Shown here: one piece after another, positions 50,341-58,496 of the stretch
How the letters are laid out: each line of letters starts with the position of its first letter
Position numbering within the stretch: position 1 is the stretch's first letter
Source: Billgrantia bachuensis
GTDB lineage: Bacteria; Pseudomonadota; Gammaproteobacteria; Pseudomonadales; Halomonadaceae
Assembly (NCBI RefSeq): GCF_011742165.1
Contig: NZ_JAAQTO010000050.1
Location: forward strand, 1 to 64,000
Length of the DNA: 64,000 nt
Reading direction: 5' to 3'
Translations under genes and position numbers: made by a program
The notes under the pieces: generated by a model
The model's input: only the letters and a program-made list of their open reading frames with translations
The model's database searches: none
Told to the model about the DNA's origin: nothing

Positions 50341-53118
50341 TCAAGTCTCCGGCGGGGCGGCCAGTGCCGCCTCGGTAAACACGAGCAAACCCAGCTCCGG
50401 TCGGTAGCCGTGGATCTCGGTCACGTCCAGCGCCTGCAGGAAGAACAGGATCTCCTCGCTGATCACCTGCCCCGGCACCAGCACCGGGAAGCCCGGCGGG
50501 TAGGGGATCACGAAGCTCGCCGAGACCACGTCGCGACCGCCGCGCATCTCGACCTGGAGTTCGCCGTTGTCGAAGCGCAGATACTCGGTGTGCTCCTCGT
50601 CGTAACTGAGGAAATAGGCGCGGCGGATGTCGCCCTGGGGCGTCTCGCTGCACTGGCGGAAGGCGTCGTGAAAGCGGCTGAAATCAGGCAATGGCGGCAA
50701 TTCCCGGGTCAGCGAGTGCACCCGATGCTCGATGATCTTGCGCTCGGGCCGGCTGCTCTCCTCCCAGCGGTACTCGAACTCCTTGGCCAGCTTGATCAGC
50801 ACGTCGAGCAAGTAGGCGATGGAGCCGCGGGTGGTGCCGATGTTGGTCATGAACAGCACGGTGTTGCGCGAGGTCTTGTTGATCTGAATACCGTACTTGT
50901 TCATCAGGTACTCGTTCTTGAAGGCATCGCCGTCGACCCCGGTGTTGCCGATGGCAATCGTCACCCGCGTGGGATCGACCACGAACTCGTCCCGTGCCCA
51001 GGCCTCCTCCATCTGGTTCCAGCCGGTCACCGGGTCGAAGTAGGACTCCACGCCGGATTCGCGATATTCGGCGGGCACCATGTCGCTGTTCTTGAGTACG
51101 CGGAAATACTTCTGCAACAGCGGATGAGTATAGAGCTGCTCACGCAGCGACAGCGCCGTCTCCACCTGGGCGTGAACCAGTTCGAAGCCCTCCATCTCCG
51201 CCTGCATGCGGCCCACGTCGAGCGAGGCGAGGATCTGGTAGTTGGGTGAGGTGGAGGTGTGAGTCATGTAGGCCTCGTGGAAGGGGGCCTCGACGCGCTG
51301 GCGGAAGTCCTGGTCGTAGACGTGGATCATCGAACCCTGGCGCAGCGAAGTCAGGGTCTTGTGTGTGGAATGAGTGGCATAGGCACGGATACGCACCGCA
51401 TCCGGGTCGGGCATCAGCCGCCGTTCCAGCCAGGTGGCGTCGTCGTCGGGGTCGAGCTTGTCGAACTCCTCCTTCCACGCCGCGTACTCCTCGCGATAGG
51501 CCTCGCTGCGATAGCGGTCGCGCAGCGTACGCGCAGCGTGCATGGCCGTGCGCGGCCGATAGGTGGGGTTGAAGGTGGCGAAGGCGAACCACGCCTCGTC
51601 CCACAGGAACACCAGGTCGGGCTTGATCGCCAGGCACTCCTCCATCACCCGTCGCACGTTGTAGACCACGCCGTCGAAGGTGCAGTTGGTCAGCAGCAGC
51701 ATCTTGACCCGGTCGAGCTCGCCGGCACGCTTGTACTCGAGCAGGGTCTTCTTGATCTCGTGCAGCGGCACCGCACCGTACATCGAGTAGTCGTTGAGCG
51801 GATAGGAGTCGAGGTAGCTGACGTGGGCGCCGGCGAGCACCATGCCGTAGTGGTGCGACTTATGGCAGTCGCGGTCGATCAGTACGATGTCGCGCGGCTT
51901 GACCAGCGCCTGCACCACGATCTTGTTGGCGGTCGAGGTACCGTTGGTGACGAAGAAGCTCTGGCGCGCGCCGAAGGCCCGCGCGGCATACTCCTGCGCC
52001 TTCTTGATCGGCCCGTAGGGCTGCAGCAGCGAATCGAGCCCGCCGGAGGTGGCCGAGGTCTCGGCTAGGAAGATGTTGATGCCGTAGAAGTCGATCATGT
52101 GGCCCGCCCAGTGCGAACGGGTCACCGACTTGCCGCGCGAGATGGGCATGGCGTGGAAGACACCGGTGGGCTTTCGACTATACTCGCGCAGGGCATCGAA
52201 GAACGGCGTGCGGTAGCGGCTGTCGATGGCACGCAGAATGGTGTGGTGCTGCTCGATGTAGTCCGTCTCGCGATAGAAGATGCGGTTGAAGTAGCGGATG
52301 TCGCGGCTCGCCGTGGCCTCGACGTCGCCGCTGGTGACCAGGAACTGATCGATCTCGGGGCGCAGCTCGTGGATCATTGAGCTCAACAGGATGCTGCGCT
52401 CGGCCTCGGTCTGGTGTTCCAGTTCCTTCTCCGACAAGCCCTCGAGGTAGTTGCGCAGGGCACTCAGGTTGTACTTCGACTTGTAGGGGAACTCGTAGCG
52501 GATCAGGCAGGCCTGGATGTTGGGATTGACCAGCACCGCAATCAGGGCATCCTCGAAGCTGCGTACCGTCACCACGTCATAGACGAAGCGATCCTCCGGC
52601 CGCCGCATGTTATGGAAAGCCTCGCGGACGACCTCCTCCTCCTGGGGCGACAGGTTGTCGACGATCAGCAGCTCGAAGTAGGGCTGCGCCGAGCTGTTGG
52701 AGGCAGGATGCCCGCGCCGCAGCTGAGCCAGGGCGTCGAGGGCCTCGAGATCCTCGGCATCGGCATCGGTCTCGGAGAGGTCCACGTGACGACGCCGATA
52801 GGATTCGCTGATCAGCGCCCGCACCAGGCGCTTGACCACCTTCTCCAGCAGCACGTACTCCTCGCGGTCGAACAACGACCACAAATGGCGGAAGTCCTCC
52901 TTGGACGGAAAGGCGTGGTAGTCCTCGATGATTTCGAGTCGCGTCAGCTTGACGTCGATCGCCTTGACCAGGTTGCGCGCCCGGCTCTCGTCGCCGAGCC
53001 GCACCAGTTGACCGAGGTCGCGCTTGAGCGCATTCCAGGTATCGGCACGCAGTTGGGAAATCTTGTGATAGAAGCCCAGCGCGGTATAGGGCGTTTCGGT
53101 ATGGCTGCTCTCGTGCAT
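50341..53118 (-). CDS. Large Orn/Lys/Arg-type PLP decarboxylase, substrate unknown
   Basis: The 925-residue fold-type I PLP enzyme is related to class I Orn/Lys/Arg decarboxylases: FVTNGTSTANKIVVQAL (PLP phosphate region), LVFLWDEAWFAFA (Asp), and the PLP lysine in YATHSTHKTLTSLRQGS. It has a long N-terminal region (about 340 residues) and is longer than the usual 710-760. It is the last gene of a four-gene block placed inside the doe genes. Possible substrates are arginine, lysine, ornithine or 2,4-diaminobutyrate; the sequence does not decide. The start has GGAAAGGGTGTCGCC upstream. Confidence 0.85.
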   Translation of the reverse strand: MHESSHTETPYTALGFYHKISQLRADTWNALKRDLGQLVRLGDESRARNLVKAIDVKLTRLEIIEDYHAFPSKEDFRHLWSLFDREEYVLLEKVVKRLVRALISESYRRRHVDLSETDADAEDLEALDALAQLRRGHPASNSSAQPYFELLIVDNLSPQEEEVVREAFHNMRRPEDRFVYDVVTVRSFEDALIAVLVNPNIQACLIRYEFPYKSKYNLSALRNYLEGLSEKELEHQTEAERSILLSSMIHELRPEIDQFLVTSGDVEATASRDIRYFNRIFYRETDYIEQHHTILRAIDSRYRTPFFDALREYSRKPTGVFHAMPISRGKSVTRSHWAGHMIDFYGINIFLAETSATSGGLDSLLQPYGPIKKAQEYAARAFGARQSFFVTNGTSTANKIVVQALVKPRDIVLIDRDCHKSHHYGMVLAGAHVSYLDSYPLNDYSMYGAVPLHEIKKTLLEYKRAGELDRVKMLLLTNCTFDGVVYNVRRVMEECLAIKPDLVFLWDEAWFAFATFNPTYRPRTAMHAARTLRDRYRSEAYREEYAAWKEEFDKLDPDDDATWLERRLMPDPDAVRIRAYATHSTHKTLTSLRQGSMIHVYDQDFRQRVEAPFHEAYMTHTSTSPNYQILASLDVGRMQAEMEGFELVHAQVETALSLREQLYTHPLLQKYFRVLKNSDMVPAEYRESGVESYFDPVTGWNQMEEAWARDEFVVDPTRVTIAIGNTGVDGDAFKNEYLMNKYGIQINKTSRNTVLFMTNIGTTRGSIAYLLDVLIKLAKEFEYRWEESSRPERKIIEHRVHSLTRELPPLPDFSRFHDAFRQCSETPQGDIRRAYFLSYDEEHTEYLRFDNGELQVEMRGGRDVVSASFVIPYPPGFPVLVPGQVISEEILFFLQALDVTEIHGYRPELGLLVFTEAALAAPPET

Positions 53119-53188
53119 GGCGACACCCTTTCCATCGTTGTTCGTTATTGTCTTTCTGCCGGCGACGGCTCACTGCCGTCAGTGCCGG

Positions 53189-54217
53189 CTACCTGGGGCC
53201 GTAGCGGACCCGCAATTCTCCCTCCGGGAAGTGGTCGAAGGTCAGGTCGAGGGTTTCGCCCAGCCAGCGGTAGCTCACCTGTCCCGTCGTGGGCCAGTAG
53301 GCCGCGGTGTAGATGGTGCCGAGCCCACGCCCGTAGTCGCGCCGAAACAGCGGCGGCGCGGCAAAGGCATCCAGCAGGCGCCCTTCGGTGGTGGCCGGGT
53401 CATCCACCAGGATCGACAGTTGGCGTTCGCGGATCAGAGTTTCCGAGGCCAGCGCATGGGCATACCACTCGATTTTCTTCTGATGGTTGGTAGCCACCGG
53501 TACCCGGCGGATGCTGGCTCGGCGGTCGGGGCCGATCATGGCCGTGACGTAGCGTCCGGAGGCATCGGTCAGGGTAATGTTGTAGGCCATGTGGGTGGGC
53601 ACCCGGGCCAGTACCTCGGCAGCCTCGGGGACGCTGTCGCAGAACTCCAGCAGGTAGCGCAGGATGATGGGGGCGCCGAAGCCTTCGCCCACCGCCTTGC
53701 GCCCGCCGAAGGCCAGCGATACGGCAAGCCCGCGGTCGTTCATGCCGTCCAGCACCCCCCACAGGCAATCGATCATGGCGATCACTCCGCGCCCGTTCCA
53801 GCGGGTATGCAGGACGGTGCCCTCGCACAGCTCCGGCGGGTAGTCGTAGTTGCGCGCCAGCAGGCTGGAGCCGTGCCGAGCCAGTACCGCCTGGGAACAG
53901 CCGGTGATGTAGGGCGGCGGCTGGTAGAGGCTGAGGAAACGCGCCGCCAGGTCACCGCCGCCGGCCAGCGCGCAAAGCGCACCATAGGTCTCTAGCAGTT
54001 CCGGCATGTGCCGGCGCAGGGCGTTGTAGCAGCTCAGGTAGGCCGGTCGCTCACGCTCGCCCTCGGCCAGGTACCACGCCTCGTAGGCCGGCCAGTGGTA
54101 GTCGAACAGCGACTGCCATTTGGGCCCCGGCACCTCTTCGTGCAGGGTACGGAACACCAGCGATTTCTCCATTTTCACCTGCCGCGCCTCGTGATGCCCT
54201 TCGACCTCGACGTTCAC
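53189..54217 (-). CDS. C45-type autoproteolytic acyltransferase/amidohydrolase
   Basis: The 342-residue protein resembles acyl-CoA:6-aminopenicillanate acyltransferases (peptidase family C45). The likely autoprocessing site is the Gly-Cys bond in YITGCSQAVLARHGSSLLARNYDYP, about 107 residues from the start, giving a Cys-nucleophile N-terminal enzyme; RNYDYP is also family-typical. The GTG at 54217 overlaps the ligase stop (GTGA). An ATG at 54172 is an alternative. In frame, the reading frame extends to 54931 over the ligase gene, but that part is a shadow. It could form or cleave an amide on the product of the neighbouring ligase. Confidence 0.8.
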   Translation of the reverse strand: MNVEVEGHHEARQVKMEKSLVFRTLHEEVPGPKWQSLFDYHWPAYEAWYLAEGERERPAYLSCYNALRRHMPELLETYGALCALAGGGDLAARFLSLYQPPPYITGCSQAVLARHGSSLLARNYDYPPELCEGTVLHTRWNGRGVIAMIDCLWGVLDGMNDRGLAVSLAFGGRKAVGEGFGAPIILRYLLEFCDSVPEAAEVLARVPTHMAYNITLTDASGRYVTAMIGPDRRASIRRVPVATNHQKKIEWYAHALASETLIRERQLSILVDDPATTEGRLLDAFAAPPLFRRDYGRGLGTIYTAAYWPTTGQVSYRWLGETLDLTFDHFPEGELRVRYGPR

Positions 54218-55686
54218 AGTATCTTGAAGTTGCCGCCGCCGATGGCGTGGGTCACCGCAACCTCCTCCACTGCCGGGTCCTGCAACGGCTGGCCGGCGTA
54301 CTCGCCGCGTATGCCCTCGATCCAGGCGCGGGCCCTCTCGGTGAGCTGGAAGTCGTCGTCCATCAGGCGTCCGCGGGTGATCAGGATGCCCAGGTCGGCT
54401 CCCTCGTAGCGGAAATCCCCCGCCCCGCTGATACGCAGGAAGAACGCTTCGCGATCGTTCTCGGCGGAATGGGGATGATAGCTGTAGTGGTCGTAGCCAA
54501 TCTTGCCGTCCTCGGCCATGGTCCAGACCCCGGTGCGCGGTGCCTGGGTCAGCAGGTCGACGCTCTCGTCGGTGTGCTTGATCACCAGTTGGCTCCAGCT
54601 GTCGACGCTGTCCGGATGCGACCAGCGCTCGTTGATCTCCTCGATGTCCAGCTCGAAGTCGACCTCGGAGAACTCCAGCAGGTGGAAGAGGAACAGCGGA
54701 ATGTCGGAGTGGGCGAAGGCCGCCACGTTGGTCAGCGAGCTGGCGCCGGTGACGCGCGGGTTGAGCTCGCCCAGGTAGACCTCGCCGTTGTCCATGTCGA
54801 TCAGGAAGTCGAGCTCGAAGTAGCCGCGATAGCCCTCCTCGCGCAGCGCCTCGCCGAACTTGAAGGTGTACTCGCGCGCCTTGTCGCGGACTTCCTGGCT
54901 GAAGGCGCCGGCGAACATCTCGTTGCCGCACCAGCCGCCCTTGTAGGGCGTCAACGACTTGAAGCCCACCAGCTCGGTCATCAAAGGGCCGACCACGGTG
55001 CCGCAGCGAGTGGCACAGGCCTCGATCGCCGAACCACGGCAGTTGATGCGCTTCATGATCTTGACCTCGGGCTCGGCCTCGATCTCCTCGGCATGCTTGT
55101 AGTAGTCGTCCTCGCTGGCGATGAAGAAGGTGGTATGCCCGGAGTCGCCGTAGGCGGTCTGCACTACCAGGTCGTCGCCCAGCTCACGACTCACCTCTAG
55201 CAGCTCCCGGTAGCTGCCGACCTTGGCCAGCACGTTGGGCACGCTAGGCACGCCGGCCTTGTTGCCGATACGCACCGTCTCGATCTTGTTGTCCATCCGG
55301 CTGCGCAGCGCCGCCGGCGGGAAGGCGACCCGCAGACCGAGCTGACGGCAGATCTCTTCGGTGTGCTCGTCGAACATCAGGAACGCCGCCACACCAGCAC
55401 TCTCCCCATTGGCGCGTGAACCGATGAAGTCGATTACTTCCTTGTGCTCGAGCAGGTAGTTGTTGATGTCCTCGATGCTCTCGAAGTCGCGCGGGAACTT
55501 CTCCCTGGGCACGAAGACGTTGCGCTGCTGACCGTCGAAGCAGTCGATGTAGTTGATGTGGCGAAAGCCACCTACCCAGTCGCCGATGCCGAGCAGATTG
55601 AAGTTGGTGGCGGAGATGAAGTAGACGGGCTCCTTGTTGTTACGAAAGTGGCGACGCACATCGGCGATGTTGTTGATCTTGTTCAT
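54214..55686 (-). CDS. ATP-grasp ligase of unknown substrate
   Basis: The 490-residue protein has an ATP-grasp core: FPPAALRSRMDNKIETVRIGNKAGVP (first nucleotide-binding lysine region), LVVQTAYGDSGHTTFFIAS, and the metal-binding GYFELDFLIDMDNGEVYLGELNPRVTGAS. It looks like the carbamoyl-phosphate/biotin-carboxylase-like group that ligates carboxylates to amines. The ATG at 55686 has GGAG eight bases upstream. An open frame reaches 55782. It overlaps the C45 gene and is expected to make an amide or acyl-phosphate product. The substrate is unknown. Confidence 0.83.
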   Translation of the reverse strand: MNKINNIADVRRHFRNNKEPVYFISATNFNLLGIGDWVGGFRHINYIDCFDGQQRNVFVPREKFPRDFESIEDINNYLLEHKEVIDFIGSRANGESAGVAAFLMFDEHTEEICRQLGLRVAFPPAALRSRMDNKIETVRIGNKAGVPSVPNVLAKVGSYRELLEVSRELGDDLVVQTAYGDSGHTTFFIASEDDYYKHAEEIEAEPEVKIMKRINCRGSAIEACATRCGTVVGPLMTELVGFKSLTPYKGGWCGNEMFAGAFSQEVRDKAREYTFKFGEALREEGYRGYFELDFLIDMDNGEVYLGELNPRVTGASSLTNVAAFAHSDIPLFLFHLLEFSEVDFELDIEEINERWSHPDSVDSWSQLVIKHTDESVDLLTQAPRTGVWTMAEDGKIGYDHYSYHPHSAENDREAFFLRISGAGDFRYEGADLGILITRGRLMDDDFQLTERARAWIEGIRGEYAGQPLQDPAVEEVAVTHAIGGGNFKIL

Positions 55687-55804
55687 TGTCTTCGCTCCAT
55701 CGATGGCAGGCGGGGTGGCAGCGACGCGTCTCGGGCGGGCCGCTGCCGGGAGGGAGCCCCTGGGCCGGAAGAACCGTTGCATCAGGCGAATCAGGAACTC
55801 TCAT
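55640..55804 (-). CDS. Possible 54-residue leader ORF with perfect Shine-Dalgarno
   Basis: AAGGAGGT precedes an ATG at 55804 that opens a 54-codon frame running over the start of the ATP-grasp gene in another frame. The predicted peptide is Pro-, Arg- and Cys-containing (PPGSGPPETRRCHPAC) and matches no family I know. A one-base change near the start would instead join this site to the ligase frame, which reads EFLIRLMQRFFRPRG upstream of its ATG. So it may be a translational leader, or an altered start of the ligase. Low confidence. Confidence 0.25.
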   Translation of the reverse strand: MRVPDSPDATVLPAQGLPPGSGPPETRRCHPACHRWSEDNEQDQQHRRCASPLS

Positions 55805-55821
55805 GGCGACCTCCTTGGCGA

Positions 55822-56691
55822 TCAGTACTCCTCGATATCCGTACGTTGGGGCTTGGCCAGCGGCCCCAGGCTCGAGAGAAAGGGCAAGGAGTCTCGTTCG
55901 GTGCGGTAGACGGTGAAGTCCACCTGGCGGTCGCGAAAGCTCTTGAGCGGCTGGCCCAGGCCCCGCAGGCCGGTCTCACGTTCGCGCCGCACGCGGTTGA
56001 AATCCACTTCGATGGGCATGACCTCTTCACCGCTGCCGGCCTGGTGAATGACGTCACCCGAGGGCCCGACGACAATGGAGCGGCCATTGCCGATGGCGCC
56101 CGCGCCGTTGATGTCGAAGAAGTAGCACTGGTTGACCGCGGCATTGGTGCGGGCAATGGAGAGCTCGATGTCGCGGTCGATGGTATCGGTCATGGTCGGG
56201 TGCAGGATCACCTCGGCGCCCATGGCGGCAAGGGTCCGGGTGGTCTCGGGAAACCACATGTCGTAGCAGATCGACACGCCGAAGCGACCGATGTTGGGAA
56301 CGTCGAAGAGTACGAATTCGCTACCGCTCTCCACCCCGGCCTCGTAGGGCCGGAAGGGGAACATCTTGCGGTAGCGCGCCACTACCTGGCCGTGGGGGTC
56401 GATCACCGACAGGGTGTTGTAGATGCCGTGCTCGGTCTGCTCGAACATCGAGCCCGGGATCAGCCAGATACGGTACTGCTCGGCCAGTTGGCAGAAGAAT
56501 TGCTCGACGTGGCTTGGCAGCGTGTGGGCATGGTGAGGTGAGGCACCCAATGGCATCAGCTCGCTGAACAGGACCATCTGCACCTGTGGGAAGCGGCTCA
56601 TCAGCACATCGACCCGGTGGCGCATGGCCTCGGTGTTGTCACCGTGATGCAGGGCCTGCATCTGCACGCCAGCGATGGTGAAGTAGGACAT
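55822..56691 (-). CDS. Nitrilase-superfamily carbon-nitrogen hydrolase
   Basis: The 289-residue protein carries the Glu-Lys-Cys triad of the superfamily: Glu in FSELMPLG, Lys in RYRKMFPFRPYE and Cys in SICYDMWFPETTR, with TNAAVNQCYFFDINGAG after it. Members hydrolyse amides, N-carbamoyl compounds or nitriles. Start ATG at 56691; an ATG two codons earlier is also possible. A sigma-70-like promoter lies upstream (56811-56839), making this the probable first gene of the four-gene block that also holds the ligase, acyltransferase and decarboxylase. The substrate is unknown. Confidence 0.86.
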   Translation of the reverse strand: MSYFTIAGVQMQALHHGDNTEAMRHRVDVLMSRFPQVQMVLFSELMPLGASPHHAHTLPSHVEQFFCQLAEQYRIWLIPGSMFEQTEHGIYNTLSVIDPHGQVVARYRKMFPFRPYEAGVESGSEFVLFDVPNIGRFGVSICYDMWFPETTRTLAAMGAEVILHPTMTDTIDRDIELSIARTNAAVNQCYFFDINGAGAIGNGRSIVVGPSGDVIHQAGSGEEVMPIEVDFNRVRRERETGLRGLGQPLKSFRDRQVDFTVYRTERDSLPFLSSLGPLAKPQRTDIEEY

Positions 56692-56810
56692 GGGCATCTC
56701 TCTGCGTCAGGCGATCTCATTTCAGGGCGCTATCCATTTCGTCCGGCACCGCTGCATCATGCCGGAGGGATCGCCCGGCCAAGTGAGCTCTTGCTCACCC
56801 TCGCCTTTAG

Positions 56811-56839
56811 CTTATGCCATGATGTCGCCTGGGTATCAA
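56811..56839 (-). promoter_or_regulatory. Sigma-70-like promoter before the nitrilase gene
   Basis: On the minus strand TTGATA (-35) and CATAAG (-10) are separated by exactly 17 bases, in the 255-base gap between doeX and the nitrilase gene. It suggests that the nitrilase-ligase-acyltransferase-decarboxylase block is transcribed separately from doeABX. Confidence 0.5.
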
Positions 56840-56946
56840 CGTTGAGTCCTCGTTAGCCGCCGCGCAGGACAGGCCTCCGAGAGGGTTCATATGGGAGCCG
56901 TCGCGCCGATGGAAGCCACCCCCGGTGGACGTGAACGGGACGAGCG

Positions 56947-57426
56947 TCAGTAGGCTCGAAGGTCGCCCTGCCTCAGGCCTGGGGCGGGGCGCTTGACCGT
57001 CTTGGTCACGATATAGGTGAAGTAACGCTCGATACCGGCGTCGGAGGTCAGCCATTCGTCGATCAGACGCTGGTAGGCGTCCACGGAGTCGGCCTCGACT
57101 TTCAGCAGGTAGTCGACGCCGCCACCCACGGCCACGCACTCGGTGACCTCGGGCGTATCGTGAACCAAGGCTTCGAAGCAGGCGAAGCTCTCGGCGTTGT
57201 GCTGCTTGAGCTCGATCTGTACCCACACCGGGGTACGCTTGACCAGCGCATGGGGATTGATACGGGCACTGTAGCCTTCGATGACCCCGGTTTTTTCCAG
57301 CCGCCGGACCCGCTCCCAGCATGGGCTGACGGAGAGGTTGATCGCCTCGGCCAGCTTCGACTTGGTGATCCGCCCGTCGCGGGACAGGATCTCGAGTATC
57401 TTCAGGTCATAGCGATCAAGCTTCAT
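56947..57426 (-). CDS. doeX: Lrp/AsnC-family regulator DoeX
   Basis: The 159-residue protein has the Lrp/AsnC layout: an N-terminal winged helix (LDRYDLKILEILSRDGRITKSKLAEAINLSVSPCWERVRRLEKTGVIEGY) and a C-terminal RAM ligand domain (VTECVAVGGGVDYLLKVEA). Its place directly after doeB matches Halomonas doeABX, in which DoeX binds upstream of doeA. It probably responds to an ectoine-derived amino acid. The gap to doeB is 43 bases. Confidence 0.9.
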   Translation of the reverse strand: MKLDRYDLKILEILSRDGRITKSKLAEAINLSVSPCWERVRRLEKTGVIEGYSARINPHALVKRTPVWVQIELKQHNAESFACFEALVHDTPEVTECVAVGGGVDYLLKVEADSVDAYQRLIDEWLTSDAGIERYFTYIVTKTVKRPAPGLRQGDLRAY

Positions 57427-57469
57427 CGTTTTCTCTTTTATTCAATCGAGCGCAGCCGGAACATCGCCT

Positions 57470-58483
57470 TCAGCCCAGCGAATCCACCACCTCGGCGATC
57501 ACCGCAATGGTGTCGCCCATGTTGACCAACGCCGGAAAGCGCCGCGCGGCCAGGATACCGTCGCGGCCTGCGCGGTATTCCACCGGCGCGCTGCCGCTGC
57601 GGGTCATGTCGTAGATCCGGGCGATGACCTGCCCCTTCTCGACCTTGTCACCCAGCGCCAGCGTCAACTCGAGCAGGCCGGTATGTTCGCTCTGCACGTA
57701 GCAGCTGGCATCGGGCATATCGAGATAGATCTGGGGCTCGGCGGGCATCTTCACCTCGCCCTCGACCAGGCCGAAATGAATCAGGAAGTTGCGAACGCCG
57801 CGCTCGGTAATGGCCAGGCTCTCGGGGGTCGAGGTGCCGCCGCCGCCCAGCTCAGTGGCAACGAAGACCTTGCCCTGGCTCTCCACGGCAGTGTCGAACA
57901 GCGCTGCGGCGTCGAGTTCGAACATCATCATGGCGTAGGGTGCGCCGAACGCCTTGGCGCCCTCCAGCGCCTGACGCTGCTGCTCGGGATTGTCGAGCAC
58001 GTGGGAAGCGCCGAACGGAATGATGTCCAGGGTGCGCCCACCGGAGTGCAGGTCGAGCACCACGTCGCACATCGGCACCAGCACCCGGGTGAAGTAGTCG
58101 GCGATCTTCTGGGTCACCGTACCATCGGGGTCGCCGGGGAAGCTGCGGTTGAGGTTGCCGCCATCCATCGGCGAGGTACGCCTGCCGGCCATGGCCGCCG
58201 GCAGGTTCATCATCGGCACGATGATCACCCGCCCACGCACGTCCTCGGCACGCAGTTCGCTGGTGAGCTTGATCAACGCGGTGATGCCTTCGTACTCATC
58301 GCCGTGGTTGCCGCCGGCCAACAGCGCCGTGGGCCCCTCACCGTTCCTGATCACGGTGACCGGGATCATCACCGCCCCCCAGGCCGACTCGTCGGTGGAG
58401 ATCGGCAGTTTGAGGAAGCCATGCTGGACGCCGTCGGCGTCGAAGTCCACGGTGGCGCTGATCGGGCTGGGTCGCTTGCTCAT
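57470..58483 (-). CDS. doeB: N-alpha-acetyl-L-2,4-diaminobutyrate deacetylase DoeB
   Basis: The 337-residue zinc-dependent deacylase of the AstE/AspA family has the metal motif GGNHGDEYEG (His and Glu) and a second ligand region in VVLDLHSGGRTLD, plus GDPDGTVTQKIAD. It removes the acetyl group from the DoeA product to give 2,4-diaminobutyrate. doeA lies 13 bases upstream. The known family length is similar. Confidence 0.92.
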   Translation of the reverse strand: MSKRPSPISATVDFDADGVQHGFLKLPISTDESAWGAVMIPVTVIRNGEGPTALLAGGNHGDEYEGITALIKLTSELRAEDVRGRVIIVPMMNLPAAMAGRRTSPMDGGNLNRSFPGDPDGTVTQKIADYFTRVLVPMCDVVLDLHSGGRTLDIIPFGASHVLDNPEQQRQALEGAKAFGAPYAMMMFELDAAALFDTAVESQGKVFVATELGGGGTSTPESLAITERGVRNFLIHFGLVEGEVKMPAEPQIYLDMPDASCYVQSEHTGLLELTLALGDKVEKGQVIARIYDMTRSGSAPVEYRAGRDGILAARRFPALVNMGDTIAVIAEVVDSLG

Positions 58484-58496
58484 CTTGGCTCTCTCC

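Noticed and set aside
53189..54931. A 580-codon frame suggesting a fusion protein that extends the C45 acyltransferase upstream
   Set aside because: The upstream part lies inside the ATP-grasp gene in another frame, has composition typical of a shadow (Arg/Gly/Pro-rich), and the acyltransferase begins near the ligase stop by a GTGA overlap.
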